Part shown: positions 1 to 12,919 of the stretch, piece by piece
Numbering within the stretch: the stretch's first letter is position 1
How the letters are laid out: each line of letters begins with the position of its first letter
From: Bugulina stolonifera
Lineage: Eukaryota; Bryozoa; Gymnolaemata; Cheilostomatida; Bugulidae
Reading direction: 5' to 3'
Assembly: GCA_935421135.1 (NCBI GenBank)
Contig: OW285188.1
Location: 17,027,233 to 17,091,232 of the forward strand
DNA length: 64,000 nt
Program-made: the position numbers and the translations under genes
The notes under the pieces: model-generated
Told to the model about the DNA's origin: nothing
Databases searched by the model: none
The model's input: the letters and a program-made list of their open reading frames with translations, nothing else

Positions 1-112
1 CTAATCTAGACTATTGGTTATATCTACCTGTTACCTAGTGAGCAGCTGGCTGTATATGAACATTACCAACATGTTTTATACATGTACATGTCTGCCTGTC
101 TACTGTTTACAG

Positions 113-3100
113 GACAAGCTCTCACTCAAACCCTATGGTGGACAGAGGAATATCTCCTATGTGATAGTCACACCAGATAACGATCTCATTATCAATTCCT
201 GCAAGAAGTTCTTCAACGACCTCAGCCAGGTCTATGAACAGTGCCAGCTGGGTAAACACATGCCTTATCAGGGTCAGAGAGATGGTATCGTCAAAGTTAG
301 CAAGTACATGGCCAGCACATTCGGAGACAGGCCAACCAATGACTGGTTCAACAAGCTTGGTCAGTTAACTCCCTACTCTACTCTACTCTACTCTACTCTA
401 CTCTACTCTACTCTACTCTACTCTACTCTACTCTACTCCCGTAACATACACCATGTGGTATTGAACTAGTGTGTAGTCTATCCATGTACAGTAATACTGC
501 AGTGTTTAGCTCGGAGTAGCCCAGCTAGTGTTTGTAATGTATAAAATGATTATGATAGTTGATATGAAGTAATCAATACAACATTTACGTATGTGATTGC
601 TGATTATGATAGACTGGGATAGTGTTATATAGCTGTGAATATGCACTTACATATAGTACATGTATGTAGAGTAACAGATTAAATTACTTGCATTCTATTC
701 CCTCTGTAATACCTGTAGCTCATTCATCTACTTGGCTCTAATCATTCAAATTATTATATCCAATAACTAGGTAACTCTGTTAACTACATGACTGTGATGT
801 AATAAACATACATAACAGTACGTTTTGGCTAGCAGCCAATTAAAAGGTAAGGATGTATTGTACCCAAACCAACTAGAGGAATAGATCAAACTACATGTAC
901 ATGTTGATGATACAATGTTACAGATTCTCTACCCTTTGGCCAGAAGATGCGGCTGATAGCACAGATATGCAAGTACCACTTGGCTCCTCTGCTGTCCAAC
1001 AACGTACCTGACATCACCTCACCACCTCCTCCTAACTCTGCCTCTACCTCCTCACACACTACTCACTCACAGGCGGCACATGAGGGCGTGTTCACCAAAC
1101 CCAATCAGCCTGGAACCTCTGCTACTCCCTCCAACACACTCTCTGGTGTCTTCAGCCCTCCAGCTAGAGATGAGAGCAGTAAAGGTACACACTATTTACC
1201 TCTACCTACATTATAGGCTATAATATAATCTACAAACCATTCATGACGTTGGCTTAAGTTTAGGTATCACAGTGGAATATAATTTCAAGTAGTAATACTG
1301 AATCAAATCACTCAATATTTTACTATCCCCATTCTACAGTACACCTATAACTTCTCTATGATAGCAAAAGTTCAACATTGCATTGTAACCTTCACACTTG
1401 TGCTAGTTTCCTGTCAGTGGTAGAGTTGTCTCTTCTCCGTGTAAGTGTTGGTGGTAGCATGTTCCTGCTTACTGTAGATATACTGACCGACCCCCGGTAC
1501 AAGGACTGTAGACCAAAGACCAGGGACAACACGCACACTAATGTGGTAGTCTACCTTATCAACCCTTTCTCCAGTCGCACCCCCAACAAGAGTGGTAGTA
1601 CAGCCGAGGCAGAAGAGTCTGCCAGTACGCTTGCACTTATCATGTGCTTCCAAGAGCTACTAGAGAGTCTACCTGTAGCTATGAGGAAACAGACTTATCT
1701 GGAGATCATACCTCTACACGCAGTGTTATCTACCAGTAGCTCCTCGCCAGACCAGCAGGTATGTTGAAAAGATTCTTGTTTGCCTATATGTTACTATTCC
1801 AGCTCTACAGCATCATGTACCTTGAGACAAGATCTAAATGGTGGCATATGTGTTACCATCTCTCTTCATCTTGATAGTGCCAGGTTCAATGCATAGTCAT
1901 TTTATTTAATGATACTGTTTACATTTACACATATTTCTTGCAGGTTCTCCGAAGCATGGCCTTCTCCGTCTACTCTAAGATTGGTAAGAAATGTAGCTAC
2001 CAGGTACGGGGTAAGACTATGACTGGCTTCGGACCGACAGCCGATAACCAACACTTTACCTCCGACAGTGTGTCATACATTAGCTTACCTCCGTATATAC
2101 TAGCTCCAACCACAGAGCATACAAAGAGTGAGAGTAGTCTAATGGAAGACACGAGTAGAGTTCTCTTCTGTACTTACTGTCTGTCTGAGGATCAGAGGTG
2201 GCTCCTTGCATCTACTGTCACAGACAATGGAGAGGTAAGTATAGCAGCAGTAGTAATAGCATTCACCATTCACTTGTCATTTTAACATGATTTGTGCTAT
2301 AACTATAAGACGGCTCAAGGCGCTGGATGCATAGCTGTATATCGTTTCTTGGTTACCTGTAGCATGTCTACTCTCTTTCCACTTGGTCTTTCTCGCTACT
2401 CTTGTTGCTAACTGCTGACCATTCTTTCTAGCTAATGGACACGACTGTCATCAATATTCATGTACCAAACCACTCTCGAAGGAAAAGGTGTACAGTCATC
2501 AGGCATGGCATACACAAGCTGTTTGAATATCTAGCCTCGCGTATGTCAAAGTCCTTGGTCAAGTGGAGACTTGTGATTGGTCGGTTTGGCAGACTCGGTC
2601 ATGGTGAATTAAAAGGTATGTACTTTTAATGTATTAATAGGTAATGTGATTCCTGCAAGTGGTTTATTTGTTGTAGCTTCAAAATAGATGTGTGTGTAAC
2701 TAATATACATGTACATGTACATTAGTTAAACAGTTGTGTAGTATAAGGGCATGTCATCAATGTGCTGGTATACCACTAATCTGACATCCCTTATCTATAT
2801 CTACCCTTTAAACTGCCATTAGGTCTACCATGTATTGGTGTGTGTATTCGTTTATTTGTCACTCTGGAGTTTATCCTGTAATATTGTGTCAAAGTGTGTT
2901 TACTACATTGACTAGAGTAGGGTGCTATAACACCCTAGTATAATATGCACTGTATAGATCGTCGCTAGAGTACTTGTTGTTGAGATGACTTGTAGCCCAG
3001 CAAATATGACTATAGGAGATGGCCCTATTAGTTTGAACATTGGATTGTCCATCGTGTGGATTAGCTTAAGCTCTTGCCCCTAAAATAACCTATTCAATCT

Positions 3101-6100
3101 TTACCAGGCTGGGCTCTTACTCGGGGCCTTCACTTCATACCATACGATGAGCCATATTGCACCTATGACTACATGTACATGTTTGTAATGTTAATATTGT
3201 CTTTAGAATGGTCTAAGCTACTAAGCAAGAGGTCGCTACAGCGTACCTCCACTAAGATAAAGGACGGTTGTAAGACGTGCACATCTATCCCACCAGACTC
3301 ACAGCTAGGTATTCTGGGAGCTTGTTTGATCTCTATAGAACCTCACGCCTCCTTCAGTATTCTCTGCAGCGATTCTAATAACAAGGAGGAAAAGAAGAGT
3401 AACAGCAGTCCATTGAGCACACCTCAAGATGCTAGTGTTACTCATATACTGGTTATACCCAACTCTACCACTGTAAGTACATAATATACTGTACTGTACT
3501 GGACCCGTCTATTATACTATACTCTACCTCTATGAGTTAAAAGTACATAAGCTTATTGTATGAGACAATTTGTGAACACCTTTTTACTGTCAACACTGTT
3601 CAACTATCAAAGGGTTTGATTGTTGTTTACTCTTGTAAATGTGTCACAATATGAGGGTCAGTTAGCCTCACTTTATCTACAATTACATTATTATTGCATC
3701 TATTATTTTTCTACTCACTCTATATACATGTACATGTACAATGTATATGGTTATTATTAGGCTGGAGGTAATCATAACCAGAATGAGGCACAGATTGACT
3801 TCTCCAGTGACATGCAGGCTGATCCAGAAGGTTTCCTGGGTGACCTCGGGGAAGATATCGACTTTGGTGACATATTTGGCAGTATTGGTAAGTAGTAACC
3901 AGTGCTCAAAGTGTATGGGAGTTCTTACAGGCTCTGATATAGGGTGGGAGGGGGGGTGGGGTGCGGGCACCCCCCGCCTAGCCCGCGCAGCGGAAAATTT
4001 CAAAAATTCAACATCTTACAAGCAAGCTGAAGTATATTTTAGGGGCAAGATATGACTTATTTGGGAGATGAATTAATATTTAATATTAATATTAAAATTT
4101 TCATAATAATAACCATCATATATCATTAATAATAATAATAGTTTATCAAAAAGGGCATTTTTTATTATTAATAAAAAATACAGAAAGTGACAGAAACTCA
4201 GGACAGTCACCAAACAAATATTGCTAGCTCATCTGCCAGCAGCCTTACAAATTGCCGTTGACTTCTACCACTACAGGAGGCCTACATTACTACAACCACT
4301 ATTACATAATAATAATTACTATTTTTATTATTAGCAATAATAATAATTACTATTATCATCATTATTCTAACAACAATGATAATTTTATTATTATTATCAA
4401 AATTATATTAATATTTATACATCATATGATGATGATCATCATCATTATGATTGATTATCCAATTTGCTCATCTCATCATAAGGATGATCATGATGACTAC
4501 CAAAAAAATCACAAAAGAAAATTAGATAGTACACAGGGCCACATAGAACATTTTGGAACTTTAAAAACGACTGACTCACTTAGTTAATCAGCTTTGCAAA
4601 CTTGACTGCATAAAGAGCAGCTGCTACAATAGTTTTCGGTGAAAAATAATTAGTAATTTACTGATTGAAACTCAAGAGTATGGAAAGAAAACAAGTTCAA
4701 CTTGTTCCGGAAATAAAGCATAAGCTGTTCCCTGCACTGAAAGGTCTAGCTATTTACAATTGCTTATCACGATGACCAAAAGGGGATTTACTCAACATTG
4801 CTGCGCCCTTAGCTTTGTCGTTAAACTAATACTATCACGCGATCTCATATGAGCAACGTGCCAGACTCTTGATTGTTTTCGACTTTCCCAGCATCTGCGT
4901 ATGGGAAAACCCAACTTTGGCGCATTATATTGTTAGGGCTCGGCGAGCCTAGAAGAAAGCCATGACGATTTCTTACAGGCTCGCCGAGCCTGAGCGAGCC
5001 GGTACACTTTGAGCACTGGTAGTAACACATTATACACTTAGTGTAGCTGTAGATAACAGTATATCATGCAGTATACATTATTTTATCTGCATCTATTTCA
5101 TTTAACATCTCATGGTTTGTATATTACAGACAGAATCTCTCCACCACACTCCCCCACTAATAACTCATCTCTGTTTGGACAAGCATCAGGTATTCAATCT
5201 CGAAGAGGAACCGTCACCAGTATGGTAAGTGTCAACAGATGACATTATGTACGTGTGGGAAGGGAGGGGCTCACCTACGCTTTGGAGTTGTTTTCTCTTA
5301 TATGAGACTGACAGTATATTTCCTAGTGGACTATATAATGTCATATTTTATTATGTTATTATATTATTATATAATAATGTAATAGAATATTATGTAACTT
5401 GTATACTATGCTGTGATAATAGCACATTACTTATATTCATATGTATGAATTGTACATTGTTTTGTAGATGGACACATCCATGGAGGATCAAGTAAACTTA
5501 CTCCAGCAGCCACTGGCAATGGGCTACATTATCTCTACGGCACCTACTGGCAAGTTGCCAGCATGGTTTTACTCCACAGCCCCACAGACTGAGAACGCCA
5601 GTCCGGCCGTACTCAAGGTATGTCCTCTCCTACTAACTACCCCCTAATCAGTCGTCTAGTGTGCATGTGGGAACTCTGGCTTTGTTTGCAAACATCCTTA
5701 CAAATAGAGAAAGAAGCAGCGGAAATTGTGGATATTGGTCGTACTAGGTGTGTGCTGGATAGTATATATAATGATAGTTGTTCGTCAAGTGCATTATTTT
5801 AGTGTTCTGGTATTTGCAGTCCGCACTACATTTCCACATGGTGTGCTCTCAACAAACCCAAGATGACTACAACCAGATGACAACTCCCAATAGCCAGAAG
5901 ACTAATACACACCCGCTAGACTCAACCATGACATGTGATGTATTAAGGTAAGACAGTTGGTCCTCCCTGCCTGCCTGCCAGCTATCGGTCATACGAAGGT
6001 TGGCATTGGGAAACTGAAATATCTAAATATGGTATTTTTTATTTCCATTTAACATAATTTTATGCCCAAGCGCAGCTATGCTAGAAAGGCATCTTTGTTT

Positions 6101-6597
6101 TCTTCTTATCAATGATGTAAATAAATTCAAGGGAATTCACAAACAGCCCCAAAAGTAGTACGTTATTGAGTTGGTGGAGTTGTCATCCCATGCTGGTTTA
6201 TTGGGGGGACAACTCTATTCAGTTGCCCAACTGTAGATAAACATGATTAAAATACAGTTAAATATGGCATGAATTTTAGAAGTGACTCAATTTAATACCT
6301 TAATATTGGTTGTTTAATTAAAGGAAAGTGGCAGTGTGATAATAGGTTTACAGCTTCACATGTAGAGTTTCTATTGCTGCAATCTTGCTACTCTTGGTGG
6401 TGACCTATGCACTGCAGGTTGTCTTCCCATGTAATCACCCATTATATCATGCTTTATTTTCCAGGTTTGTGCTGGACTCGTACAATCAACTGTCATGGCT
6501 TACTGTGGACCCTGTAACCAATGACAGGAGATCTTGTCTGCCTGTACATATAGATGCACTAATGAAGCTCTACCACGCCATCAATACATTGTTATAG
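113..6597 (+). CDS. MED13: Mediator complex subunit 13 (MED13), C-terminal part; 5' end outside window
   Basis: Eleven exons: 113-359, 924-1184, 1478-1758, 1944-2234, 2432-2615, 3207-3472, 3761-3887, 5130-5224, 5468-5617, 5820-5947, 6465-6597 (2163 nt, 720 residues plus TAG). All introns are GT-AG and the phases match at every junction. The order of blocks follows animal MED13/MED13L: LKPYGGQR, then [74 protein letters not shown], and finally [19 protein letters not shown] close to the stop. This is the MID plus PIWI-like Med13_C portion. MED13 is known to link the CDK8/cyclin C kinase module to core Mediator in the nucleus. Exons 3761-3887, 5130-5224 and 5820-5947 are short and contain no long ORF. 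The intron between the first two of these holds a transposon. The linker exons 3761-5224 are acidic and Ser/Pro-rich, less conserved than the rest. Confidence 0.95.
373..437. repeat. CTACT pentanucleotide microsatellite
   Basis: About 13 near-perfect copies of a CTACT unit just inside the intron, 13 bases after the donor at 360. The reading frame stays open through it by chance, so the exon must be ended at 359, where the MED13 similarity stops and the next exon resumes in phase. Confidence 0.9.
3900..5018. mobile_element. hAT-type non-autonomous DNA transposon in a MED13 intron
   Basis: The terminal inverted repeats are CAGTGCTCAAAGTGTA at the left and its exact reverse complement at the right. 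They are flanked by a perfect 8-bp direct repeat GTAGTAAC (3892-3899 and 5019-5026). CAGTG termini and an 8-bp target duplication are standard hAT features. The 1119-bp interior has no transposase-like ORF. It is AT-rich with runs of TAATA and CATCAT. Subterminal GGCTCGSCGAGCC inverted repeats lie around 4938-5000. It sits just after the donor of exon 3761-3887 and must be spliced out. A 344-bp relative lies at 54092-54435. Confidence 0.9.
6176..6216. repeat. Short GTTGTC/GACAAC hairpin inside a MED13 intron
   Basis: GGAGTTGTCATCCC is followed, after a short loop, by GGGGGGACAACTCT, giving an imperfect stem. It is one copy of a hairpin family scattered over the whole window (also 10548, 25253, 31803 and 53051). 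Confidence 0.6.
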
Positions 6598-7328
6598 CAT
6601 CCACATTACATTCTCCTCTCCATCCCATCATGCACTGCTGGCCAGCTGCTTGTACTTCACTATCGGTGCTCGATATATTATATTATAACCTACTCTCAAT
6701 GCATCTACAACTGAAAAGTAATACCAAAAATACCATAGCTTCTATATAACCTACAGTATTGTTCTTATTGTTGGTGCAATGACATGGCACTGGGTTGAAT
6801 GTAAATTTATAATGAAAGGTTCCAAGAGTTGCCCAAGCATGCTGATGGAATGCAGACCAGAAAAATGGTAGTAGAAATACTACCCTTTAGAATATTGCTA
6901 TAAAGTAATGTACTGTAAATAAGATGTGATATTTTTTATTTATGTAGCGTTTAATATTTTGTGAAATCCTACTTACATTGTATATTGTATTATACTGACA
7001 TGTATGGATAATATTATAGTAAATGATAGTTTGAATATATCTGCCAACTCTATTTCATAAAGATTTTTTATTGGTCATTGAAAAATAATAGCAGAAGATT
7101 TTGTATATTGTATTGAGTTTATTTATCACCCCAACAATATTTCTATACACCAAAATGATAAATAAGAGAATGTGTTCACTAGACATCGTTTTCTGCATCA
7201 ACAATAATATAAAGTATTTTTGTACATATCTTGGCATTTGTACTGTTCTCATCATGTATAGACAATTATTTATACTGTTCGCAAATATAGTTATTTATAA
7301 AACCACCCATTCCAACCTCAATACTGAA
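6598..7328. other. Tail-to-tail intergenic spacer between MED13 and mL37
   Basis: About 730 AT-rich bases containing both 3' untranslated regions. ORFs on both strands here are low-complexity and unsupported. A minus-strand AATAAA (plus-strand TTTATT at 7118-7123) could serve mL37; no single MED13 poly(A) signal stands out. No other element is seen. Confidence 0.6.
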
Positions 7329-9100
7329 TCACCTACCAATCATGCCTAATACCTTCTGCATAACGTGAGGGTTGTAGTCTGTATACTGTGTGTCTCGAAG
7401 CATGGACCTTCTGGGGATCTTCTTAACATAGAGTAGGTCATCGTCCATCCAGGCCATGTTGCGCCGTGTTGAATATCCAAGCTCTTCGGCTTGTGAGATA
7501 GTAAAAGGCGTATTTAACTGAAAGCATGTGTACCCAAATGATTCGCCATCTGTATGTATAGTCTGCACACAAACTGGATCATTGATGAGCGTCTTCTCGG
7601 CCTTCTGTTGCCTAGCCATCTCTAAGCAATGGGCATACGACATGAGAATGGCATTGGCATGTCGCTGCTCAATTGTCCAATCCTTGTTACATTCTAGAAT
7701 CAATGTGTGATGGTGCTTGTATTGGAAATCAGATGTATAACCTAAGCTATTTTCACTCTTATAAACGTTTGTTTTGACCAGATCAACAAAAGGCGAGATG
7801 GGAAACATGTCGTTAATATGGCCGCTAGTCGTTTCCTTTACCTCTATCACACTAGCAAATCTTTTCAAAGGCTTTTTGCTTGTGAGCAAAAAGTTTGATT
7901 TGCTGGTAAGATATATAGGGTGGTCATCAAATGTGTATTGGGTGTTCATGCAATGCTTTTCAATCAAATATCGCTGGAATATGGCATCTGGTTCTTTCAG
8001 CGCAAGCAACTGGCCACATTTGGTCAACATGTTTCTACATAACACTTCATTGATCCTAGACTGTGGTATGCCAAATTCAGTCTTGTATTTCCACACACTT
8101 ATATCATCTGGTTTCTGCCTGCTCGGTAACTTCTCGCGTCTCGTGTCCCAGAGATTTGCTTGCATGATGATTCTATAGAATATAAGTTGACTAACTATAT
8201 AACAATACAACCATAATGTCTACACAATGCGTTTTGAGGGTGTTTTATATTACACGTAGTTATGGAAGAAACATCTTGTTCAGCTTAGATAATGAAGTTG
8301 AATAGACAATGTTGGAAGGAACGTGAACAACTCATATGCAATGTGACTCTTGCTGTATTAGCAGTGGCAGAGACAGCTAGCTAATTGTGGATACCATTAA
8401 CATAACACTATGTTTATTATTCTGCCAAGTTGTTAGTCACCATGTGTGAGGTATCGAATTGCACCTTTTAGGGTAAGTAGGCCTACCCTAGGTTAAAAAG
8501 GGGCTCACCTTTGCATCATATGGTCTTGCTGTGGATGGGATAACTCTGCCGATCTATCTAATATCTCAGATGGAAGATGATGCTGGATTAAGCAGTTGGT
8601 TAAGACTTGAACTTGTTTTAAACCCTCCCACAGTCTTACACCACTATCGCAAGTGTGAGCTTGTGTCGGTTTCCAGTCAGGGTCATCTTCTGGCCGCGGA
8701 GGAAACATGAATCTGGGATCTTCTGGTGGAATCCAGACCTACAACCAAGTAAACAACCATGTACCAACCACCATCTAAGAAGAGTAGGGAAATGTAAAAA
8801 TAGGCACCATCAGTATGCATTTGATCCAATGCATTAAAATTGTGAGATTTAGATGGCCGGAAAGTTATAGCTGAGCCATAAATCATATAAACAAAAATAG
8901 AAAACTACGTAGGCTTAGCGACTTACCTTTTTCTCTTTAGGAAATAGATCAGTAAGTGGATCAATAATCTTCACTCCCATCTCAGTTAGTGAATCGGAGA
9001 CTTTTGCTGGTCTCACTCTCATTTGAGACTTCTTTTTCCATATATTTTTAAACCAATGTCCTTTTCTAAATTCCCCATATAAAGTGGTTGTTAGCCTCAT
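7329..9100 (-). CDS. MRPL37: Mitochondrial large-subunit ribosomal protein mL37
   Basis: Three minus-strand exons: 9100-8927, 8738-8509 and 8172-7329 (1248 nt, 415 residues plus stop; the human protein is about 420). Donors and acceptors are GT-AG on the minus strand and the phases agree. Blocks shared with animal mL37 are RLWEGLKQVQVLTN (human RLLEGVKQALWLT), FPISPFVDL (YPISPIIDL), VCVQTIHTDGESFGYTCFQL ([20 protein letters not shown]), and NMAWMDDDLLY (NLAWVDSDQLLY). It is a metazoan/fungal-type addition to the mitoribosome large subunit, related to mS30. The start chosen at 9100 gives a basic, aromatic, acid-poor N-terminus suited to mitochondrial import. It converges on MED13. The identification rests on remembered family motifs, not a search. 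Confidence 0.92.
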
Positions 9101-10973
9101 TATGGCGTGCCAGAATCAACAACTAAAACATAATAATACAAGCTTGGTATGACCAATAATTGGCATATATTTAGGTCTATCAGCATATTAGCATTATGTA
9201 GGTATATAATAAGTAAGCTTAGACATGCAAATATGACTGCGCAAAACCTTGCACTAATTTTAGTTTCACTTTGACTTTGTGTCGTATAAAAATTTGATAC
9301 CGTGACTCTGCATTAATCACCAGTCCAATATAATAGCCTAAATCATTGTTATGTTGAGCGAAGTTGTAGCCTAGCCTAGTTGTCTCTAATTCTAATACTA
9401 GCGGTAGTTAGTACGCCTATATTTAGGCCTATATTTAGGCCTATATTACTATAAATATCACTATAAATATAGGCCTACAATATAAATTTGTAATACCAAA
9501 TGTATTAAATATGAACTATTCTATTACAACCATGATAATTATTAGCAAAAATGAATACCAATTTATATAATAGATATATATAATTAAAAACATTATCAAC
9601 TAATTTTAATTTAGGCCTATCATGGTATGGGCTACTGTCTAATAGTAAATTAACTATAAACACTATCTATTAATTATTGTAAACGTATTTATAGTTGTCT
9701 ATTAATTAATTACTAAAATTTACTACAACAATCATAATTAAGTGACTAATTATTATTTATATCAAATATTAATAAATATTCGCATAGGCCTAGCACTGGC
9801 ACCTGGCAATGCGAGCTGTTACCTAAGGGGCTGGTCACGCCGAGGAGTATAAGTCGGTGAGTTATTATTAACATAGGCTTAAATATCACTATAAATAATC
9901 ACTACAAATAAATTTTATTAATAAATATAAATAATTTTAAATAATTTAGTTTCAAAACTGTATTTTTATTTTAATATTTAAATTTATATCAAGAATTAGA
10001 ATGCATCAATGTAAATATTTTAGTTTAGTTCTGACTTCACATTTTATTTTAAATTTTACTTTAAAACATTTTGATTAAATTATAATCAACCAATTCCAAT
10101 TACTCATTGATGATTGAATCAATTATTTATGAAAGTAATCAATATTTCATCAAATTATTATAATTATTTAATAATGATTATTATTGATTATGTTATTACT
10201 TCTTATTAATTAAAAATAATTAACTTATTACTAAGTAAAGTTAGTTATCAATAAATTTGAAACTCAGAATGCAAAATATCATTATGATACCGAATGCTAC
10301 GACTACAGCATATTACATGTAATTTCTTTGGCTATTACCACTGTAACGTGTTACACAATGCACAATATATTTATAATAATAATGCTATGATTAATAATAT
10401 TTATAAAATAACCATAAATAAATAATAATCCATTCATTCATCTGAATCGTGTGAAGAAAAATAAAAACGGAAGTTACAATTCGCATAATGTGTTTATCCA
10501 ACTCGCTAAAGTTTATATATGGAAAGGGACAAATTCTAATTATCAGTGTTGTCCTCTCTCAGTTGAGAGAGAACAACTTCAAACTATAATCTACAACATT
10601 CCTTCCTACATTACAACATGAGGTCAGTTTATGCAATTTCCAAATTGTCTTCTTTTTCTTGGACTGGAGGGGTGCGAACTATTTTTACTTGTCAGAGTGG
10701 GTAGCAGTAGGGTAGGGTGCCTATCAAGTCAAGTTTTTCTGGCCTTCGTGGGAGACTCGTCTATTGTATCGTGTATACCTACATGTACATGTATGTTTTT
10801 GGGACCCTACCCTAGCCAATGAAACAAGGTATTGCTTTGTAGCTTGTGGTTGACTTCTTGTTGGAGACTGGAGTTGTATAATGCAGCCTGATGCAGCCTG
10901 ATATTCCTAATTAACTATTTTTTATTCATGACTGCATTTGTTGATATATGGCTAGCTCGGCAAGAATGGAAAT
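9101..10973. other. AT-rich spacer, no gene recognised
   Basis: This is upstream of mL37. It is very AT-rich with ATTAAT/TAATTA runs and repeated TATTTAGGCCTA units around 9418-9480. A 30-base hairpin GTTGTCCTCTCTC...GAGAGAGAACAAC lies at 10548-10577. A TTTATATAT box (10511) and an ATG directly before a GTCAGT donor-like site (10618) are suggestive of a 5' exon but cannot be linked to anything. Confidence 0.5.
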
Positions 10974-12919
10974 GTAGTGACGACAAACGTCACAACTGTC
11001 ACAACACCGACAAACGTCACAACAATTTTTCGACAAACGTCACAACACCGACAAACGTCACAAAGGTTCAACGACAAACGTCACAATGCCAACAAATATC
11101 ACAAATTTTCAATAAAATAACACCATAACACCAAAAAATAATGCTTTTTGCTTTGATTTACCCTTCAATTCGATTATTGGTTGCTGTGTTTTAAAAACTG
11201 AAGAAAACCGAAGATAGTTAAAAGCAGAGTGTGACAACTCCAAATTGAGAACATAGAATTAGCGATTCAATTTTTTTGCCAAGAACCAAGACAACTGTGC
11301 AGAAGTAGATCTGCTTCTGCTCAGCTGTATTGATTTTTAGCGAAAAAATTGAATCGATAATTTATTGTCTGCTATGTGGAGTTGTCATACTCTGCTGTTA
11401 ACTATGCAGTCTATATAACGATTATAATCATTTAATACTAACTACAAGTATATACTCGTATAATAGCACACATGCATATAACATGTTGATTAAACAAGTC
11501 TTTACTGGATGACAACAATGATGGTAGCAAAATGCGAATAGCGAAGATCACTCAGGTAAGATAAAAACACCAGTTATTGCCTGGAATTGTCAGGCTAAAC
11601 GAATTATAGGATAGAGGTTATTTCCCAATATGATAATCGCATCGAGTTGCGTCTCGATTTTTGATGCGACTTCATATTGGACAATTTTGTCAATTTGAAA
11701 TTGAGAGCAAATAATTTCCGAAAAAACAAATTATATCAAAACATTGTGTAGCACTATGTCTAGTAGTAGAGTAGCATATACTTTTAATTTTGTGTAGACC
11801 CTTACAAGTCATTTAGTTATACAGTGATGTACTTTGTAAACAAGGAATTTATAGTTATAGTTATACATTTAATAGTGATAAATAGGCAGGAGAGTTCCAC
11901 CTGTCTTCATATTCTAGAAGCAGATGGTTCTCAGACTAAGGTGTCATAACATATTCCCTTCAAATCTGTTGCCGGCTGCATGGTATTTTTAATTTAGAGG
12001 AGTGGTGGTGTGTGTGAGACCTAGGCTACGTGTACAAATGTGATGTAAAACGTAGGCACTTCGGCCCTTTGACCAGAATGTGACTCAATGCAATTTCCAT
12101 AATATAGTTAAATGGCCATTAAAGGATATTTTGTTTGGCTTGCCCATGTCTGGTAATAGCTGGTATTTTCATCCTTATTGAGTGATCCTTGCCATTCATA
12201 TTTTGCTACAATCATTGTTGCCATTCAGTAATGACTTGTTTCATTCCTAATTAACATGTTATATTTATATCATGCATGTACATGCATATTATTAAAATAC
12301 GTGTGGTTACAGTAGTATTGAGTGATTGTAATTTATTAAATGAATTCATTATGTAGGCCGCATAGTTAACAGCAGAGTGAGACAACTCCTAATAGAGGAC
12401 ACTAAATTAACAATTGAATTTTTTCGCTAAAAGTCAAGACGGTTGGGCAGAAGCAGATCTACTTCTGCTCAGTTGTATTGGTTTTTGACGAAAAAATTGA
12501 ATTGCTAATTTCATGCTCTCTATTGGGAGTTGTCACACTCTGCTTTTAACTATCTTCGGTTTTATTCAGTTCTGAAAATACGACAAACAAAAATAATCGA
12601 ATTGAAGGGTAAATCAAGGCAAAGAGCATTATTTTTTGGTGTTATGGTGTTATTTTATCAAAAATTTGTGATATTTTTTGGCATTATGACGTTTGTCGTT
12701 GAACATTTGTGACGTTTGTCGGTGTTGTGACGTTTGTCGAAAAATTGTTATGACGTTTGTCGGTGTTGTGACGTTTGTCGAAAAATTATTGTGACGTTTG
12801 TCGGTGTTGTGACGTTTGTCGGTGCACTTGTGTGACGTTTGTCGGTGTTGTGACGTTTGTCGAAAAATTGTTGTGACGTTTGTCGGTGTTGTGACAGTTG
12901 TGACGTTTGTCGTCACTAC
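10974..12919. mobile_element. Large foldback element with GACAAACGTC repeat arms
   Basis: The two ends are inverted copies starting GTAGTGACGACAAACG. The left arm (10974 to about 11411) and the right arm (about 12360-12919) match in opposite orientation over hundreds of bases. Each arm has an outer array of GACAAACGTC/GACGTTTGTC units with spacers (longer in the right arm), then a shared AT-rich block. Next comes an inner stem (GACAACTCC...GGAGTTGTC) flanking an AGAAGTAGATCTGCTTCT-like palindrome. The 950-base centre has no ORF. The flanks AATGGAAA (10965-10972) and AATGGAAT (12920-12927) look like an imperfect 7-8-bp target duplication. It is most likely a non-autonomous foldback DNA transposon. 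The superfamily is not determined. Confidence 0.8.

Noticed and set aside
4252..4587. 111-codon His/Ile/Asn-rich ORF inside the hAT element
   Set aside because: Low-complexity TAATAA/CATCAT sequence; no transposase features.
10618..10626. ATGAG followed by a GTCAGT donor-like site, as a first exon
   Set aside because: No downstream exon in matching phase before 14164, where a convincing start exists.
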